64,000 bases of DNA. It comes from Pseudoalteromonas sp. P1-25. Its GTDB lineage: Bacteria; Pseudomonadota; Gammaproteobacteria; Enterobacterales; Alteromonadaceae. Below, piece by piece: positions 9,196-18,656 of the stretch. A model generated the notes under the pieces. It was not told the origin of the DNA and ran no database searches. It was given only the letters and a program-made list of their open reading frames with translations. Position 1 is the stretch's first letter; the number at the start of each line of letters is the position of its first letter. Position numbers and translations under genes: made by a program. The stretch is from contig NZ_LKDW01000013.1 of the NCBI RefSeq assembly GCF_001401805.1, positions 1 through 64,000 on the forward strand, given 5' to 3'.

Positions 9196-11166
9196 TTAGC
9201 CAAATAAGCCTTTTAGTTTATCTTTAACCTTGTCCTTGGCTTTCTCTTTTGCTTTTTCTTTGGCATCGTCTAGCTTTTGCTTTGCTTTATCTTTAAGTGC
9301 ATTGCTTACATCTAGCTTAAAGCCAACGTCATGGAATGGGCCTTTTATTCGCAGTGGGATTTTAAAGCCCGTGCTGTCATCTGTAGTGCCTTGTCCTTCA
9401 ATTGAATCAACAATGCCGGTCACTAACCGATAATCAACATTGGTTTTAGGCAAATCTACATCGCCCTCACCTGTAATACGAATAAGTGGGCTCATCAGGG
9501 ATAGGTCGTTATTATGTCCCACGCCATTCGTAAAATTAAAGCTACCGGTGAGCGCAGAAAAATCTGTTTGCTCAGATTCTTCAAAGCCTGTATCTAGCCC
9601 TTCGCTTACCGCGCCCAAGTTACCTGTAATAAGCTCTTTACCCTTACGAACCATTTCAGCGACGTTTGCGCCCTTAACAGCCCCATCAGCAAATTCAAAA
9701 CCAACCTTGCCGTTTAATCCATCAATAAAGGTTTTTTGACTTTGACCAGTCGTAGTTAAGTTCCAATTTAATGACCCTTTACCCATAAGTTTATCAAAGC
9801 CAGCTGCATCTGTGAGTAGTGGCTGCGCATCTATGTCGGTTAAATCAAAATTTGTGCTTATTTTATAAGGCGTTTGCTGGGCATTTATGTTGATAACCCC
9901 TTTACCTGTGCCCTCATAGGCTTTAAAGCTATCTAAACTTAATTTAGCAACGCTGTTGTTTAAGTCGACTGTAAATTGATTCGCACCGAGCTTAATATCA
10001 TTCGCTTTTAAACCGCTTGAACGAATAACTACGTTAGCATTAAGTGCATTTAATGCGCTTAAATCAATTTTAGTATCGTCCCAAACAATCGGCTGTGCGG
10101 CTTTAGGTTCTTCGCTTTGCGGCGCTTGTTGCTTGGCTACTGCCTCCGGTAAGTATGGATTTAGATCAAGCATACCTAGGTCTATGTCGGCATTAACCGC
10201 TAGTTTATTTCCTAAGTTAACTTCACTTTTACCTTTAATCTCTAATTCATCTAGGGTAGCAATCAGCTCTTCTAGGTTAAACGTATCATTTATAAGGTGC
10301 ATTTTGCCGTTTACGCTAAACGCATTAAATGCATTTTCTTTGGCGTTTAAGTCTACTCCCTGCCAAATTGCTAGCTCTTTAACAGAATCACCACTGAGCG
10401 CTAACTCACCTTTTATATCTTTTCCTTGTTGCGCAATACTGCCGTTAAAAGTAAGGTCGACCAAGCGAGAGTCTACGCTTTGAGTAACCTCAAACATCGC
10501 CCCTTCAATAGCCTTTGCTGGCGTATCAAGTTTTACATCTAGCTCAAAGCGCTCTTGCATATATGTAATGCCGCCTTTGATCTCTAATGTTTTACGCAGT
10601 GATGGTAATAAAATAGCCAGCTCTAGGTCACTAATTTGCTGTTTAGCGCCAGTTTGCCCATCTAGGTAAGTAAATGTACCACCGTAAATAGCCACTTCAC
10701 CTAGCTCTATATCAAAATTCTCTGGTAGCTTAACAGCCCCACCAGATTGAGTTTGCTCTTGCGGCTGCGCTGCTACAGCATCAAACAACTGCCAGTTAGC
10801 TTTACCGTTTTTATCAGTTTCTAATAAAATATTGGGTTCGTTAATAACAAACTTATCAAGTTTAAACTCACCACCAAATAACGATAACCAGGGTATATGC
10901 ACAGCTAATTGCTCCATACTGGCCATGTCGTCGCGCGAGCCTGTCTGCATATTTGCAAAGTGCACATCGTTAAGCTCTAACTTTAATGCAGGAAATACAC
11001 TAAGCGTTTTATCACCTTTAATAGTAAGTGTGCGCCCTGTTGTTTTTTCAACCTGTTCAGATACTTTATTAAAAATAGTATCAGTTGGAATTAAAAACGG
11101 AGCGGCAATAATTAACGCAATACAAAGTAAGAGTATTACACCAACAATTTTGAGTAAGGTCTTCAT
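9196..11166 (-). CDS. AsmA-family inner-membrane-anchored protein
   Basis: The product is about 656 residues. One N-terminal membrane helix (about 6-25, IVGVILLLCIALIIAAPFLI) is followed by the AsmA N-terminal domain, a long beta-rich body, and an AsmA C-terminal domain with GFEFADGAVKGANVAEMVR and LSLMSPLIRITGEGDVDLP. Family members are bridge-like proteins linked to outer-membrane lipid and protein assembly. The last 35 residues are lysine-rich with a KEKAKDK repeat pattern, probably a charged helix. The ATG at 11166 is chosen because AAAGG lies 6 bases before it, whereas the ATG two codons upstream touches that site. It appears to be a single-gene unit. Confidence 0.88.
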   Translation of the reverse strand: MKTLLKIVGVILLLCIALIIAAPFLIPTDTIFNKVSEQVEKTTGRTLTIKGDKTLSVFPALKLELNDVHFANMQTGSRDDMASMEQLAVHIPWLSLFGGEFKLDKFVINEPNILLETDKNGKANWQLFDAVAAQPQEQTQSGGAVKLPENFDIELGEVAIYGGTFTYLDGQTGAKQQISDLELAILLPSLRKTLEIKGGITYMQERFELDVKLDTPAKAIEGAMFEVTQSVDSRLVDLTFNGSIAQQGKDIKGELALSGDSVKELAIWQGVDLNAKENAFNAFSVNGKMHLINDTFNLEELIATLDELEIKGKSEVNLGNKLAVNADIDLGMLDLNPYLPEAVAKQQAPQSEEPKAAQPIVWDDTKIDLSALNALNANVVIRSSGLKANDIKLGANQFTVDLNNSVAKLSLDSFKAYEGTGKGVININAQQTPYKISTNFDLTDIDAQPLLTDAAGFDKLMGKGSLNWNLTTTGQSQKTFIDGLNGKVGFEFADGAVKGANVAEMVRKGKELITGNLGAVSEGLDTGFEESEQTDFSALTGSFNFTNGVGHNNDLSLMSPLIRITGEGDVDLPKTNVDYRLVTGIVDSIEGQGTTDDSTGFKIPLRIKGPFHDVGFKLDVSNALKDKAKQKLDDAKEKAKEKAKDKVKDKLKGLFG

Positions 11167-11369
11167 GATCATCCTTTCAAACGTGCAAATAATGTTCTTA
11201 TCATAGCGAGTGTTAGCTTTAAAATCATTGTCGTTGCGACAAAAAAGCTGTTTATTGTAATTTATTTAATTTGAGATGAATTTATGCTTAAAAGTAAACT
11301 TTGCGAAATTGGTGACTAAAAGTAAAGCTCATCAAATTTAAATCTAGCCAAGTATTAAACCCTACAACA

Positions 11370-11397
11370 TTGCATCCCTTGAATTGTTAGGTATGAT
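11370..11397 (+). promoter_or_regulatory. Candidate sigma-70 promoter for the 387-aa gene
   Basis: In the 311-bp spacer between the divergent AsmA gene and the next gene, TTGCAT (11370-11375) and TATGAT (11392-11397) are 16 bases apart on the plus strand, about 80 bases before the start codon. The rest of the spacer is AT-rich and shows no other clear element. Confidence 0.45.
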
Positions 11398-11477
11398 GCA
11401 CGGCCCTGTTGCTATTGGCGTATTTGCGCTAAAATAAAGCAGCTAAAAAATGTATCTACTCGGAGACTCTACAAGGC

Positions 11478-12641
11478 ATGAAAAAACTGCTAATTTCACC
11501 GTCAAAAATGGCGCTAGGCGAACAAGAAAGTCAAATTTACCAAAACATCTTGAAGCAAGCTTCAGAACTAAGCCTAAACCTAATGGCCGTGAAAGTAGAA
11601 AACCACCCAGAGGATTTTTTAGGCTGGTGTTATGAGCTACTAAGTGCAAGTAAAGACCGCATAAATTACGACTTACTAGAGCCAAAACAGCTACCCGTTT
11701 TAAAAAAGCTGCACGATCAGCTAACCTCTGCAATTAGCTTTTTACAGCTTAAAACACTACGTGTAGCACCTTGGCCTGTTATTAGTATGTTTGTAGAGCA
11801 ACATAAAGAACTTATTGCACTGGAAGAACAGCTTCGCCTTACCACGTATTTGCACACCATTCGTGAGCAAGCATTAAAAGACATGATCCCAGAGGATTTA
11901 CTGGCATTTAGTGGTAAACACACTGCTACGCTCGATCCAAGCACCTATAACTTTGATGTTGAATGGTTTGCATCAACAAAAAGTGCAAAAGGTTTTCATC
12001 AAATGCTAGCCGACTTACCTGGCGCGTTTGACGATGCACTTGCTAACATTCCGCTTGAAGGAGATGTGAGCGAAGCTGATTACCAACAGTTTGTTGTTGC
12101 TTATTTACTTGCCTTTAACGGTAGCGATGAAAAACCTACCCTTGCCCCTGCTACACGTTTATTAGCAATGCGCCGCCCAGATGTATTTACGCCAATTAGT
12201 AATAGCCGTCTTGATGCATTATGCGCAGCTTTAGGTATTACAAAACTAAACAATCGCGACTTTGAGCGCTACTGGCAAGATATAGTACAAAGCATTCATG
12301 CTATGTCGTGGTTTAAAATGGCTAATGGCAGCAATGAACTAGAAGAGCAACTGGTCAGTATAAAAGCATTACTACCGTGCTTTTTTTACTATGCAGATGC
12401 CAGCACGGCCGACAATTCAAATTATATTAAGTTATTAAACAAACCTAAACGCAGCACAACAAGTGCGGGAAAACCACAACGTAGAGGCAAAGAGTCAGCC
12501 GAAATACTTGTAGACCGCGCACTTGCAGCCGATGACATTCCTGAGCATATTCGTAGCAAACGCGACTCTATTATTAGCGAAGTACAAAAAGGGCGCGGAG
12601 TAAACGAAACAATTAGTCTCATGCGCACTATATTTGGCTAA
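11478..12641 (+). CDS. Unrecognised 387-residue protein
   Basis: I do not recognise a named family. The protein is soluble, with no signal peptide or membrane helix, and largely helical. The N-terminal 150 residues are rich in leucine and charged residues. Residues about 225-275 hold ATRLLAMRRPDVFTPIS followed by LDALCAALGI and FERYWQDIVQSI. This resembles a helical module I associate, without certainty, with proteins of restriction or defence loci. The C-terminal 60 residues are basic, starting with KRSTTSAGKPQRRGKES, and suggest nucleic-acid contact. It starts with MKKLLISPSK after a distant GGAG, 12 bases upstream. It stands alone, and codon use looks like the neighbours. The start resembles YaaA but the rest does not. 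Confidence 0.75.
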   Translation: MKKLLISPSKMALGEQESQIYQNILKQASELSLNLMAVKVENHPEDFLGWCYELLSASKDRINYDLLEPKQLPVLKKLHDQLTSAISFLQLKTLRVAPWPVISMFVEQHKELIALEEQLRLTTYLHTIREQALKDMIPEDLLAFSGKHTATLDPSTYNFDVEWFASTKSAKGFHQMLADLPGAFDDALANIPLEGDVSEADYQQFVVAYLLAFNGSDEKPTLAPATRLLAMRRPDVFTPISNSRLDALCAALGITKLNNRDFERYWQDIVQSIHAMSWFKMANGSNELEEQLVSIKALLPCFFYYADASTADNSNYIKLLNKPKRSTTSAGKPQRRGKESAEILVDRALAADDIPEHIRSKRDSIISEVQKGRGVNETISLMRTIFG

Positions 12642-12648
12642 ATTCACC

Positions 12649-12683
12649 TAACCTAACTGTATTTTTCTGGTGCAGTTAGGTTA
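12649..12683 (+). terminator. Inverted repeat after the 387-aa gene
   Basis: An 11-bp perfect inverted repeat (TAACCTAACTG and its complement) with a 13-base T-rich loop lies 8 bp after the stop codon. It lacks a strong T run after the stem, so it may be a weak terminator or mRNA 3-prime structure. Confidence 0.5.
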
Positions 12684-12920
12684 AATTATGCACCAGCAGT
12701 GTGCGTTTCTTTACTATCACCCTAATTACCTCCTTTTTCGAAAATCCTTTAACACCTTGTTATAAAAGAACAAAAAACCAGTTTCAACCAAATAATTTTG
12801 AGCTGGCACATACAGTGCAATTCTATTTCCAGTTAAACAATAAAACGCCGCTAGCCAAAGGGTTGCCAATAAGAGAATAAAAACCTAGGCGGTAAAAAAA
12901 TCATACAACGGGAAATGGAC

Positions 12921-13607
12921 ATGCTAAAACTAAAAAAAACTATCGCAATTAGCGCAATCGCTTTATTAGGTGCTACATCTTTAACATCAACAGCCGTGCA
13001 TGCAGAGGTAACCGCAAACGCAGCGGCTACGTCTAACTACTTATGGCGTGGACAAGAGCAAACTGGGGGCGATGCTGCTATTTCTGGCGGTATTGATTAC
13101 GCTAACGAGTCGGGCTTTTATGCAGGCACTTGGGTCTCAAATGCATCTTGGGCCGATGAAATGACGTATGAGCTAGACCTATACGCTGGCTTTGGCGGTG
13201 ATATTAATGAGACAGTTAGCTACGATGTAGGTTACATTTATTACGCTTACCCAGATGCAGCTTCTGAGGCAGATGCTGATTTCTCTGAGATTTACGGTAG
13301 CATTAGTGTAGAAGGTTTTACTTTTGGTGCTGCAGTACTTGCTACTTCAGCTGCTGACGGTGATGGTACTGACTTTGGCGATTCGCTATACCTAAATGCC
13401 GATTACAGCTTTGCTGTTGGCAGTAATGGCACTGAGGTTGCGCTGCACTTAGGCCACTACTCTGGCGACTTTATAGGCGATGATAATATTATTGATTATG
13501 GTATCTCTGTATCAAAAGATGGTTTTACTTTTGGCGTATCTGACACCGACATGGATGAGTCAGATGTTAAAGTTTACGTAGGTTACGCGGTAGACTTTAC
13601 GCTTTAA
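12921..13607 (+). CDS. Gcw_chp (TIGR02001-type) exported protein
   Basis: The product is about 228 residues, with a signal peptide (cleavage after AVHA, near residue 28) and a body of alternating beta strands. It carries NYLWRGQEQTGGDAAISGGIDY, the start of the family pattern in which SxYxxRG is followed by a short gapped sheet. The sequence is very acidic, and it ends VKVYVGYAVDFTL, compatible with an outer-membrane barrel of unknown role. The ATG at 12921 has GGGAA at a better distance than the ATG two codons before it. A strong terminator follows directly. Confidence 0.8.
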   Translation: MLKLKKTIAISAIALLGATSLTSTAVHAEVTANAAATSNYLWRGQEQTGGDAAISGGIDYANESGFYAGTWVSNASWADEMTYELDLYAGFGGDINETVSYDVGYIYYAYPDAASEADADFSEIYGSISVEGFTFGAAVLATSAADGDGTDFGDSLYLNADYSFAVGSNGTEVALHLGHYSGDFIGDDNIIDYGISVSKDGFTFGVSDTDMDESDVKVYVGYAVDFTL

Positions 13608-13635
13608 AACAAAATGTGTTACTTGCTGCAACACT

Positions 13636-13656
13636 AAGGGCCTTTTGGCCCTTTTC
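13636..13656 (+). terminator. Terminator after the Gcw_chp gene
   Basis: A 7-bp stem (AAGGGCC with GGCCCTT) and a TTTT loop, followed by TTTC, lies 29 bp after the stop codon. Confidence 0.8.
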
Positions 13657-13951
13657 TCGTTTAGGGCAGCCTAAATACCCATAACGCCCTCTAAGTTTAG
13701 AACTAATGCGCTCTTCCATGTGCACCAGTTAATCAATCACTACCACCATGCTGTTAAATCATTTACCCGTAATGCCAACTCGCTTAATTGACTAATTTAC
13801 TCTGAAGCAAGAGAAACGTGGCGAAACCTAGCCAAAGTAAGCTATTTAGTTGCTCTAAATCTGAGGCTTTAACGCAGCCAGCTACTACGTTTAGCCTTGA
13901 AGTAATTAAGTATTATTGAGGGTTAGTGTTATACACATTAGCTAAAACAAA
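13657..13951. other. Non-coding spacer between convergent units
   Basis: No open reading frame of useful length is seen between the two terminators that face each other here. The right part contains a degenerate copy of the dispersed element described separately. The left part shows nothing recognisable. Confidence 0.5.
13841..13922 (+). repeat. Degenerate copy of the CTATTTAGTTG dispersed element
   Basis: The stretch GCTATTTAGTTGCTCTAAAT, then TTAACGCAG, ACGTTTAG and ATTAAGTATTATTG, appears in the same order and spacing as in the two better copies at about 24.5 and 45.4 kb. The inverted ends are not recognisable here, so this is an eroded copy. Confidence 0.7.
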
Positions 13952-13976
13952 AAAGGCCGCACTAAATGCGGCCTTT
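13952..13976 (-). terminator. Terminator of the ABC/M1 peptidase operon
   Basis: A 10-bp perfect stem (AAAGGCCGCA with TGCGGCCTTT) with a 5-base loop is followed on the minus strand by TTTGTTTT. It lies about 30 bp after the stop of the peptidase-permease gene. Confidence 0.9.
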
Positions 13977-13979
13977 CAG

Positions 13980-14007
13980 TTAATCGTTAATCTTTAATCT
14001 TTAATCT
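13980..14007. repeat. 7-bp tandem repeat at the 3-prime end of the peptidase-permease gene
   Basis: The unit TTAATCT occurs four times in a row, the first copy with one mismatch. The array ends at the base next to the stop codon of the minus-strand gene and fills the gap to its terminator. Each unit contains TTAA, so extra stop codons arise in several frames. Confidence 0.85.
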
Positions 14008-17000
14008 TTAAAACTTAGCTAGGTTGTTTTTACTGTCTTTATCAACAAGCTTAATGTACGGGTCTACCCCTGCGTACACTGGTTTTTCTTTTACTTTTAG
14101 CTCAATAGTATTAGTACCAGAGACTATTTGATGCTTTTGCGAGTAAATAACAAAGTCTTCAGCAAGTAGGTTTTCAGGGTCATCGCTAAACAATGCAATA
14201 TCAATTAGCTCATCGAGTGGTTGCTCGGTTTCTTCACCTTGCCCATCGGCATGCTGCTTAGTTGCTTCAACGCTCAGTGTTACTGTATAAAAACCTTCGC
14301 TATCAACATCATCTGTAACCGACACTGCTTTCATTTCAAGCTCATAAAGCGTTATATATTTAAACTGATCATCAATAAAACGCTGCTCAGCTTGTGTTGC
14401 ATCTCGCTTTAAATAACTAAGTAAATCAAGTGTGGTTGGGTATGGCGTTGCTTGGTACCTAAACTCATTCAAAAATGCTTTAAGTGCGGCATTTAAGCGT
14501 TTTTCACCTAAGCGGTCATACAAAGCCATCATTACAACCGAGCCTTTATTATAGTGAAGGTATTGTTGAGCCTGCGTTTTATACAGCGGCATTTCTTCAA
14601 AGGCTTCGCCTGTGCGGCCCATTAAGTATTTGTCTAACTCGTACTTTAAAAATTTACGAAGTTTCTCGGCGCCAAAGCGTTTTTTTAGCACCATAAGTGC
14701 GCTGTATTGGGAGAGCGATTCAGAAATAACAGCACTACCCTCTACATTAGCTCCCGATACTTGATGCCCCCACCATTGGTGCGCAACTTCATGTGCGGTT
14801 ACATAGTAAGGTAGGTCAACTTTACTCTCATCTCTTAGGTCTGTAATAAAGCCAATACTTTCTGAGTAAGGCACCGTATTGGCAAAACTTTGCGCAAACG
14901 AGCGGTACTTAGGAAACTCAATAATACGTAACTGCTTATGCTGATATGGCCCAAAGGCTTGCGTGTAGTAATCTATTGAATCTTGTACCGACTCAATCAT
15001 ACGGTCAACATTCCATGCATGATCTTTATGGTAGTACACCTCAATATTTATACCGTTATGCTCAACCTTTTTGCTTTCAAGCTCTGCCGAAAGCACAGAA
15101 TAAAAGTTTAAAATGGGGGCATCCATTTCATAAACAAAAGTACGTCGTCCGTCTTTTACACTCTCGCTTTTTAAGTAGCCTGGTGTAATAGCAAATTGCG
15201 ACTCATCGGTGGTTACCGTTGCCTTGTAGTTTATAAACCCATTAGCAGGACCAAACTCATTTTGCGTATAAAAACGGCTATCTTCTAGTTTATGTGCACG
15301 TTCAAGTTCGGGTAAGTCGTGCTTACGGCGCTCATATTTGTCGGCAATTTGAAAATACTTTTGATAACCAAAACGCGGTAGTAATTCTCTATTATTTATA
15401 AAAGTACCGTTATGCACAAGCTGAGTATCCGATCTTCTATCAACAAAACCGTCGTGTTCACGAATAACAGACAGCTCTCCTTCGCGCACTTCGTTAGGCA
15501 TTAGTGGTTGTTCAAACTCAAACCATACCATGCCAAAATCGGTTAAACGCTCAACTATTTTCCCACCTGCAATTTTTACATCCCAGCTTTTAGCGTGGCT
15601 AGGCTCGTTAATTAACACACGGGTTATTGGCTCATTTGCGGTATTGGTAAGCTTAATTTTAGCCACGGCATTTAAAGCACGCTTTTTAGGGTAAAGATCA
15701 ATGTGTAAATCAACATCAGTTATTATAGGCAGTGGCAAATCTTTGTATTGTGAAAACTCTTGCTCATACCTTACTTGTAGTGCTTCGATCTCATCACTTG
15801 TTACAAACTCGTTGATTACACGGGTGTTGTAATAAATGTTATAGCCTGCGCCCACAAATACCAATAAACTTATAACCGCTGCAATCTGGCCTTTTAAAGA
15901 CATGTTGTAACGCACTAAAGATAAACGAGTCCGCAATGTTTGCGACGGGCCACGATGCCATAAAGCAAAGCCTACAATAGCTAAAAACACACTCAATGCA
16001 CCCCAATATAGGGTATACCACTGCGCGCCTGGTAAAAAATGCCCGTAACCGTTTATATCAGAATACGGTACGCTGCTGCTTTGTGAAAAATGATACATAT
16101 GATGCTCAAACCCGTAAGCACCCATTACCATTTGAGCAATGTAATACAGAATAAATAAACCCATACCTATGTATTTATTAGGGCTAATTATTTGTAAAAA
16201 GAACGCCAAAATAGCCATCATAATTAAAGGTAGTAATGTAAGGTAGCCTAACCTAAATAAGTACTGGCCAAGCTCTAGATTAAATTGCCCCTTAAAAAGT
16301 TGCACTGCAATGGTAAACATCATGCCTACTAAATAAAGGCCACAGACTGCAATGATTAACGCAATAATTTTAGATACCCAAAACACACTGTTATGCACCG
16401 GGAAGCTGTCAACAATATCGCCCATACCACTGTGGCGTTCTCGCCAAACCAGTTCTGCGCTGTAATAAGCAATAATAATAAACATAAATATAGCGGAGGC
16501 GTTTTGAATAATGCCCACCATGTTTTGTGTGAGCGGCCAATCTGTTGTGCCATATGCGCCAATAGGCGCAAAAAGTGGTGCGAGTAACGTAATAATACTG
16601 ACACCCGCTAAAATCATAAAAGGAGCACTTAATATAACCTGCTTGAGCTCAAATAAGCTGCGCATTACTAATTGCGATTGCGTATTGACCCCTTTTGACT
16701 TGTAGTTTTTTGCGCTGCTAATAAGTGCTGCTTGTTTATTTTTTACAAACGTAGAAACAGCAAATTGCTTTTTCTGCTTTTTAGTGACTACGCGATTACC
16801 TAACTTTCCGAGGCCAAAAAACATCGCTAAGCTTAGTGCTACCCATAAAATACGGTTAATTAAAAAATCGCCCGAAAGCGTTAACACTTCCGTATTTTTA
16901 TCACTTACAGTCCAGTAACGGGTTAAGTCAATTAACGACCCTGTGCCAAATGGGTCTGCGTAAACAACAATATTTCTAAACGCTAAATCATCAAAATAGA

Positions 17001-17586
17001 TACTCGCCAATTGGTAACTTATGTAGATCACCACGGCCGTTACATATACCGCCATCATAGTTTTAAAATAAACCGCCACACTATTAAAAATAGCACTGAG
17101 GACCAATAAACTTGGCACGGCTAAATATAAAAAAGGCGCAGCGTAATATATAAACTTATTAGGGCCTACTAGCTCACTATCAAGCCAGCCAACCAACAAA
17201 CCAAATTGAGATCCTAAAAACACGCCTAATGGCACAGTTAAAAAAACAACGAGCACAACCAAGTAAGCACCAAAAAAGCGCCCTGATTGATAAGCAAGCG
17301 GGTTAACGGGCTTACTAAACACCAGCTCATCCATTTTGGTCTCACTATTGCGAATCGCAGAGCTTGCAACAAAGTTAACCACTAAAAACATAGCAAGCGT
17401 ACAAAAGGTAACCGTTAAAACCATAATGGTATAAGGCGAGTTCATATGAACATTCGCCCCGCCTAACGGAAACTTACTACTGGAGCTTATAAAAAATGCC
17501 ATAAAAAAGAAGATTAATGAGGTCACATAAAACGAAGGCTGACGCACAAAATAGCGCAGCTCAAACGCGAGCATATTAAAAAACAT
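14008..17586 (-). CDS. ABC-2 type permease fused to an M1-family aminopeptidase
   Basis: The 1192-residue protein has two parts. Residues 1 to about 590 hold about a dozen membrane helices in two sets, an ABC-2 type permease duplicated in tandem. Residues about 620-1130 form an M1 gluzincin peptidase: H932-E933-V-A-H936 followed by QWWGH, with a glutamate at 956 that is the likely third zinc ligand, 20 rather than 19 residues after H936. The peptidase part should lie outside the cytoplasm. The ATPase gene lies 9 bp upstream, so the two form an exporter-like unit. Substrate is unknown. Such fusions are known in Bacteroidetes and Alteromonadales. The gene ends next to a tandem repeat and terminator. 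Confidence 0.9.
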   Translation of the reverse strand: MFFNMLAFELRYFVRQPSFYVTSLIFFFMAFFISSSSKFPLGGANVHMNSPYTIMVLTVTFCTLAMFLVVNFVASSAIRNSETKMDELVFSKPVNPLAYQSGRFFGAYLVVLVVFLTVPLGVFLGSQFGLLVGWLDSELVGPNKFIYYAAPFLYLAVPSLLVLSAIFNSVAVYFKTMMAVYVTAVVIYISYQLASIYFDDLAFRNIVVYADPFGTGSLIDLTRYWTVSDKNTEVLTLSGDFLINRILWVALSLAMFFGLGKLGNRVVTKKQKKQFAVSTFVKNKQAALISSAKNYKSKGVNTQSQLVMRSLFELKQVILSAPFMILAGVSIITLLAPLFAPIGAYGTTDWPLTQNMVGIIQNASAIFMFIIIAYYSAELVWRERHSGMGDIVDSFPVHNSVFWVSKIIALIIAVCGLYLVGMMFTIAVQLFKGQFNLELGQYLFRLGYLTLLPLIMMAILAFFLQIISPNKYIGMGLFILYYIAQMVMGAYGFEHHMYHFSQSSSVPYSDINGYGHFLPGAQWYTLYWGALSVFLAIVGFALWHRGPSQTLRTRLSLVRYNMSLKGQIAAVISLLVFVGAGYNIYYNTRVINEFVTSDEIEALQVRYEQEFSQYKDLPLPIITDVDLHIDLYPKKRALNAVAKIKLTNTANEPITRVLINEPSHAKSWDVKIAGGKIVERLTDFGMVWFEFEQPLMPNEVREGELSVIREHDGFVDRRSDTQLVHNGTFINNRELLPRFGYQKYFQIADKYERRKHDLPELERAHKLEDSRFYTQNEFGPANGFINYKATVTTDESQFAITPGYLKSESVKDGRRTFVYEMDAPILNFYSVLSAELESKKVEHNGINIEVYYHKDHAWNVDRMIESVQDSIDYYTQAFGPYQHKQLRIIEFPKYRSFAQSFANTVPYSESIGFITDLRDESKVDLPYYVTAHEVAHQWWGHQVSGANVEGSAVISESLSQYSALMVLKKRFGAEKLRKFLKYELDKYLMGRTGEAFEEMPLYKTQAQQYLHYNKGSVVMMALYDRLGEKRLNAALKAFLNEFRYQATPYPTTLDLLSYLKRDATQAEQRFIDDQFKYITLYELEMKAVSVTDDVDSEGFYTVTLSVEATKQHADGQGEETEQPLDELIDIALFSDDPENLLAEDFVIYSQKHQIVSGTNTIELKVKEKPVYAGVDPYIKLVDKDSKNNLAKF

Positions 17587-17595
17587 AGCGCCCCC

Positions 17596-18477
17596 TTATG
17601 CTACTTGGCTATTACGGTGATTAAGCAACGTAGAAAAGTACACGTCTTCTAGGTTTGCACTGCTGAGCTCAAAACCTTCAGGGGCCTGTTCGGCTAATAC
17701 GTGTAATATAGTTTGCCCAGCAAATAAGCGTTTTGAAATAACAGGCAGTTGCGGTTCAAGCTCTAGTGCTTCTTCTTGGCTCATGGCTTTGCGCCATATT
17801 TGGCCTTGGAGTTTATCGGTAAGGGCAATTGGGTTGCCCTCTAATAGTATTTTTCCGCCTGCCAGTACGGCCATGTTTGGGCAAAGCTCTGCTACATCTT
17901 CAACAATGTGGGTCGATAATATAACGACTTTTTGCTCGCCCAAGCTTACTAACAAGTTATGAAAACGATTTCGCTCCTCAGGGTCTAGCCCTGCGGTGGG
18001 TTCATCAACAATTAGTAAGTCGGGATCGCCTAGCAAGGCTTGTGCAATACCAAAACGCTGGCGCATACCGCCTGAAAAGCCACTTACCGCTTTTGAGCGA
18101 TGTTGATACAAATTAGTATGTGCAAGCAAGCCTTCCACCGACTCTTTACGCTCGCCTTTATTATGAATGCCCTTTAAAACAGCCATATGATCTAGCAAGT
18201 CGTAAGCACTAACGCGAGGGTAAACACCAAAATCTTGCGGTAGATAACCCAAACGTTGACGTAGAGCCTGTGGGTCTTTAAAAACATCAATACCATCAAA
18301 AGTAATTGAGCCCGCATCGGCAGATTGCAACGTTGAAATAGTACGCATTAGGGAAGATTTACCCGCGCCATTTGGCCCAAGCAGTCCAAACATCCCTTTT
18401 CCTATAGATAAATCAACACCTTGTAGTGCATGTACGCCATTATCGTAGGTTTTAGATAACCCTGTTATTGATAGCAT
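17596..18477 (-). CDS. ABC transporter ATP-binding protein
   Basis: This is the ATPase partner of the permease-peptidase gene. The 293 residues show Walker A GPNGAGKSS, Q-loop YLPQDFGVYPRVSAYDLL, signature SGGMRQR, and Walker B LLIVDEPTAGLDPEE followed by the H-loop in LSTHIVEDV. The C-terminal 70 residues are a regulatory extension common in ABC-2 ATPases. I choose the ATG at 18477, since AAGGAAG lies just before it and family similarity begins with MLSITGLSKTYDNG. A longer frame to 18543 has a hydrophobic lead with no match. Confidence 0.93.
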   Translation of the reverse strand: MLSITGLSKTYDNGVHALQGVDLSIGKGMFGLLGPNGAGKSSLMRTISTLQSADAGSITFDGIDVFKDPQALRQRLGYLPQDFGVYPRVSAYDLLDHMAVLKGIHNKGERKESVEGLLAHTNLYQHRSKAVSGFSGGMRQRFGIAQALLGDPDLLIVDEPTAGLDPEERNRFHNLLVSLGEQKVVILSTHIVEDVAELCPNMAVLAGGKILLEGNPIALTDKLQGQIWRKAMSQEEALELEPQLPVISKRLFAGQTILHVLAEQAPEGFELSSANLEDVYFSTLLNHRNSQVA

Positions 18478-18656
18478 TTTTACTTCCTTGAATTTTAATA
18501 GTTTTTTTATTGCGCTTTTATACCACATTAAAAAAAGGAACATAAGTTACACCACGGTTAATTTTGTAACAATAAATAAACAAAGGATATTGCTTGCCTC
18601 GCATTTATTCAGTCGGTATAAAAACCAAACACACACTTTATAAGAAGCGTAAAGCC

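Noticed and set aside
11478-12641. Naming the 387-aa gene yaaA
   Set aside because: The first residues (MKKLLISPSK) resemble YaaA, but the length and the rest of the protein do not fit.
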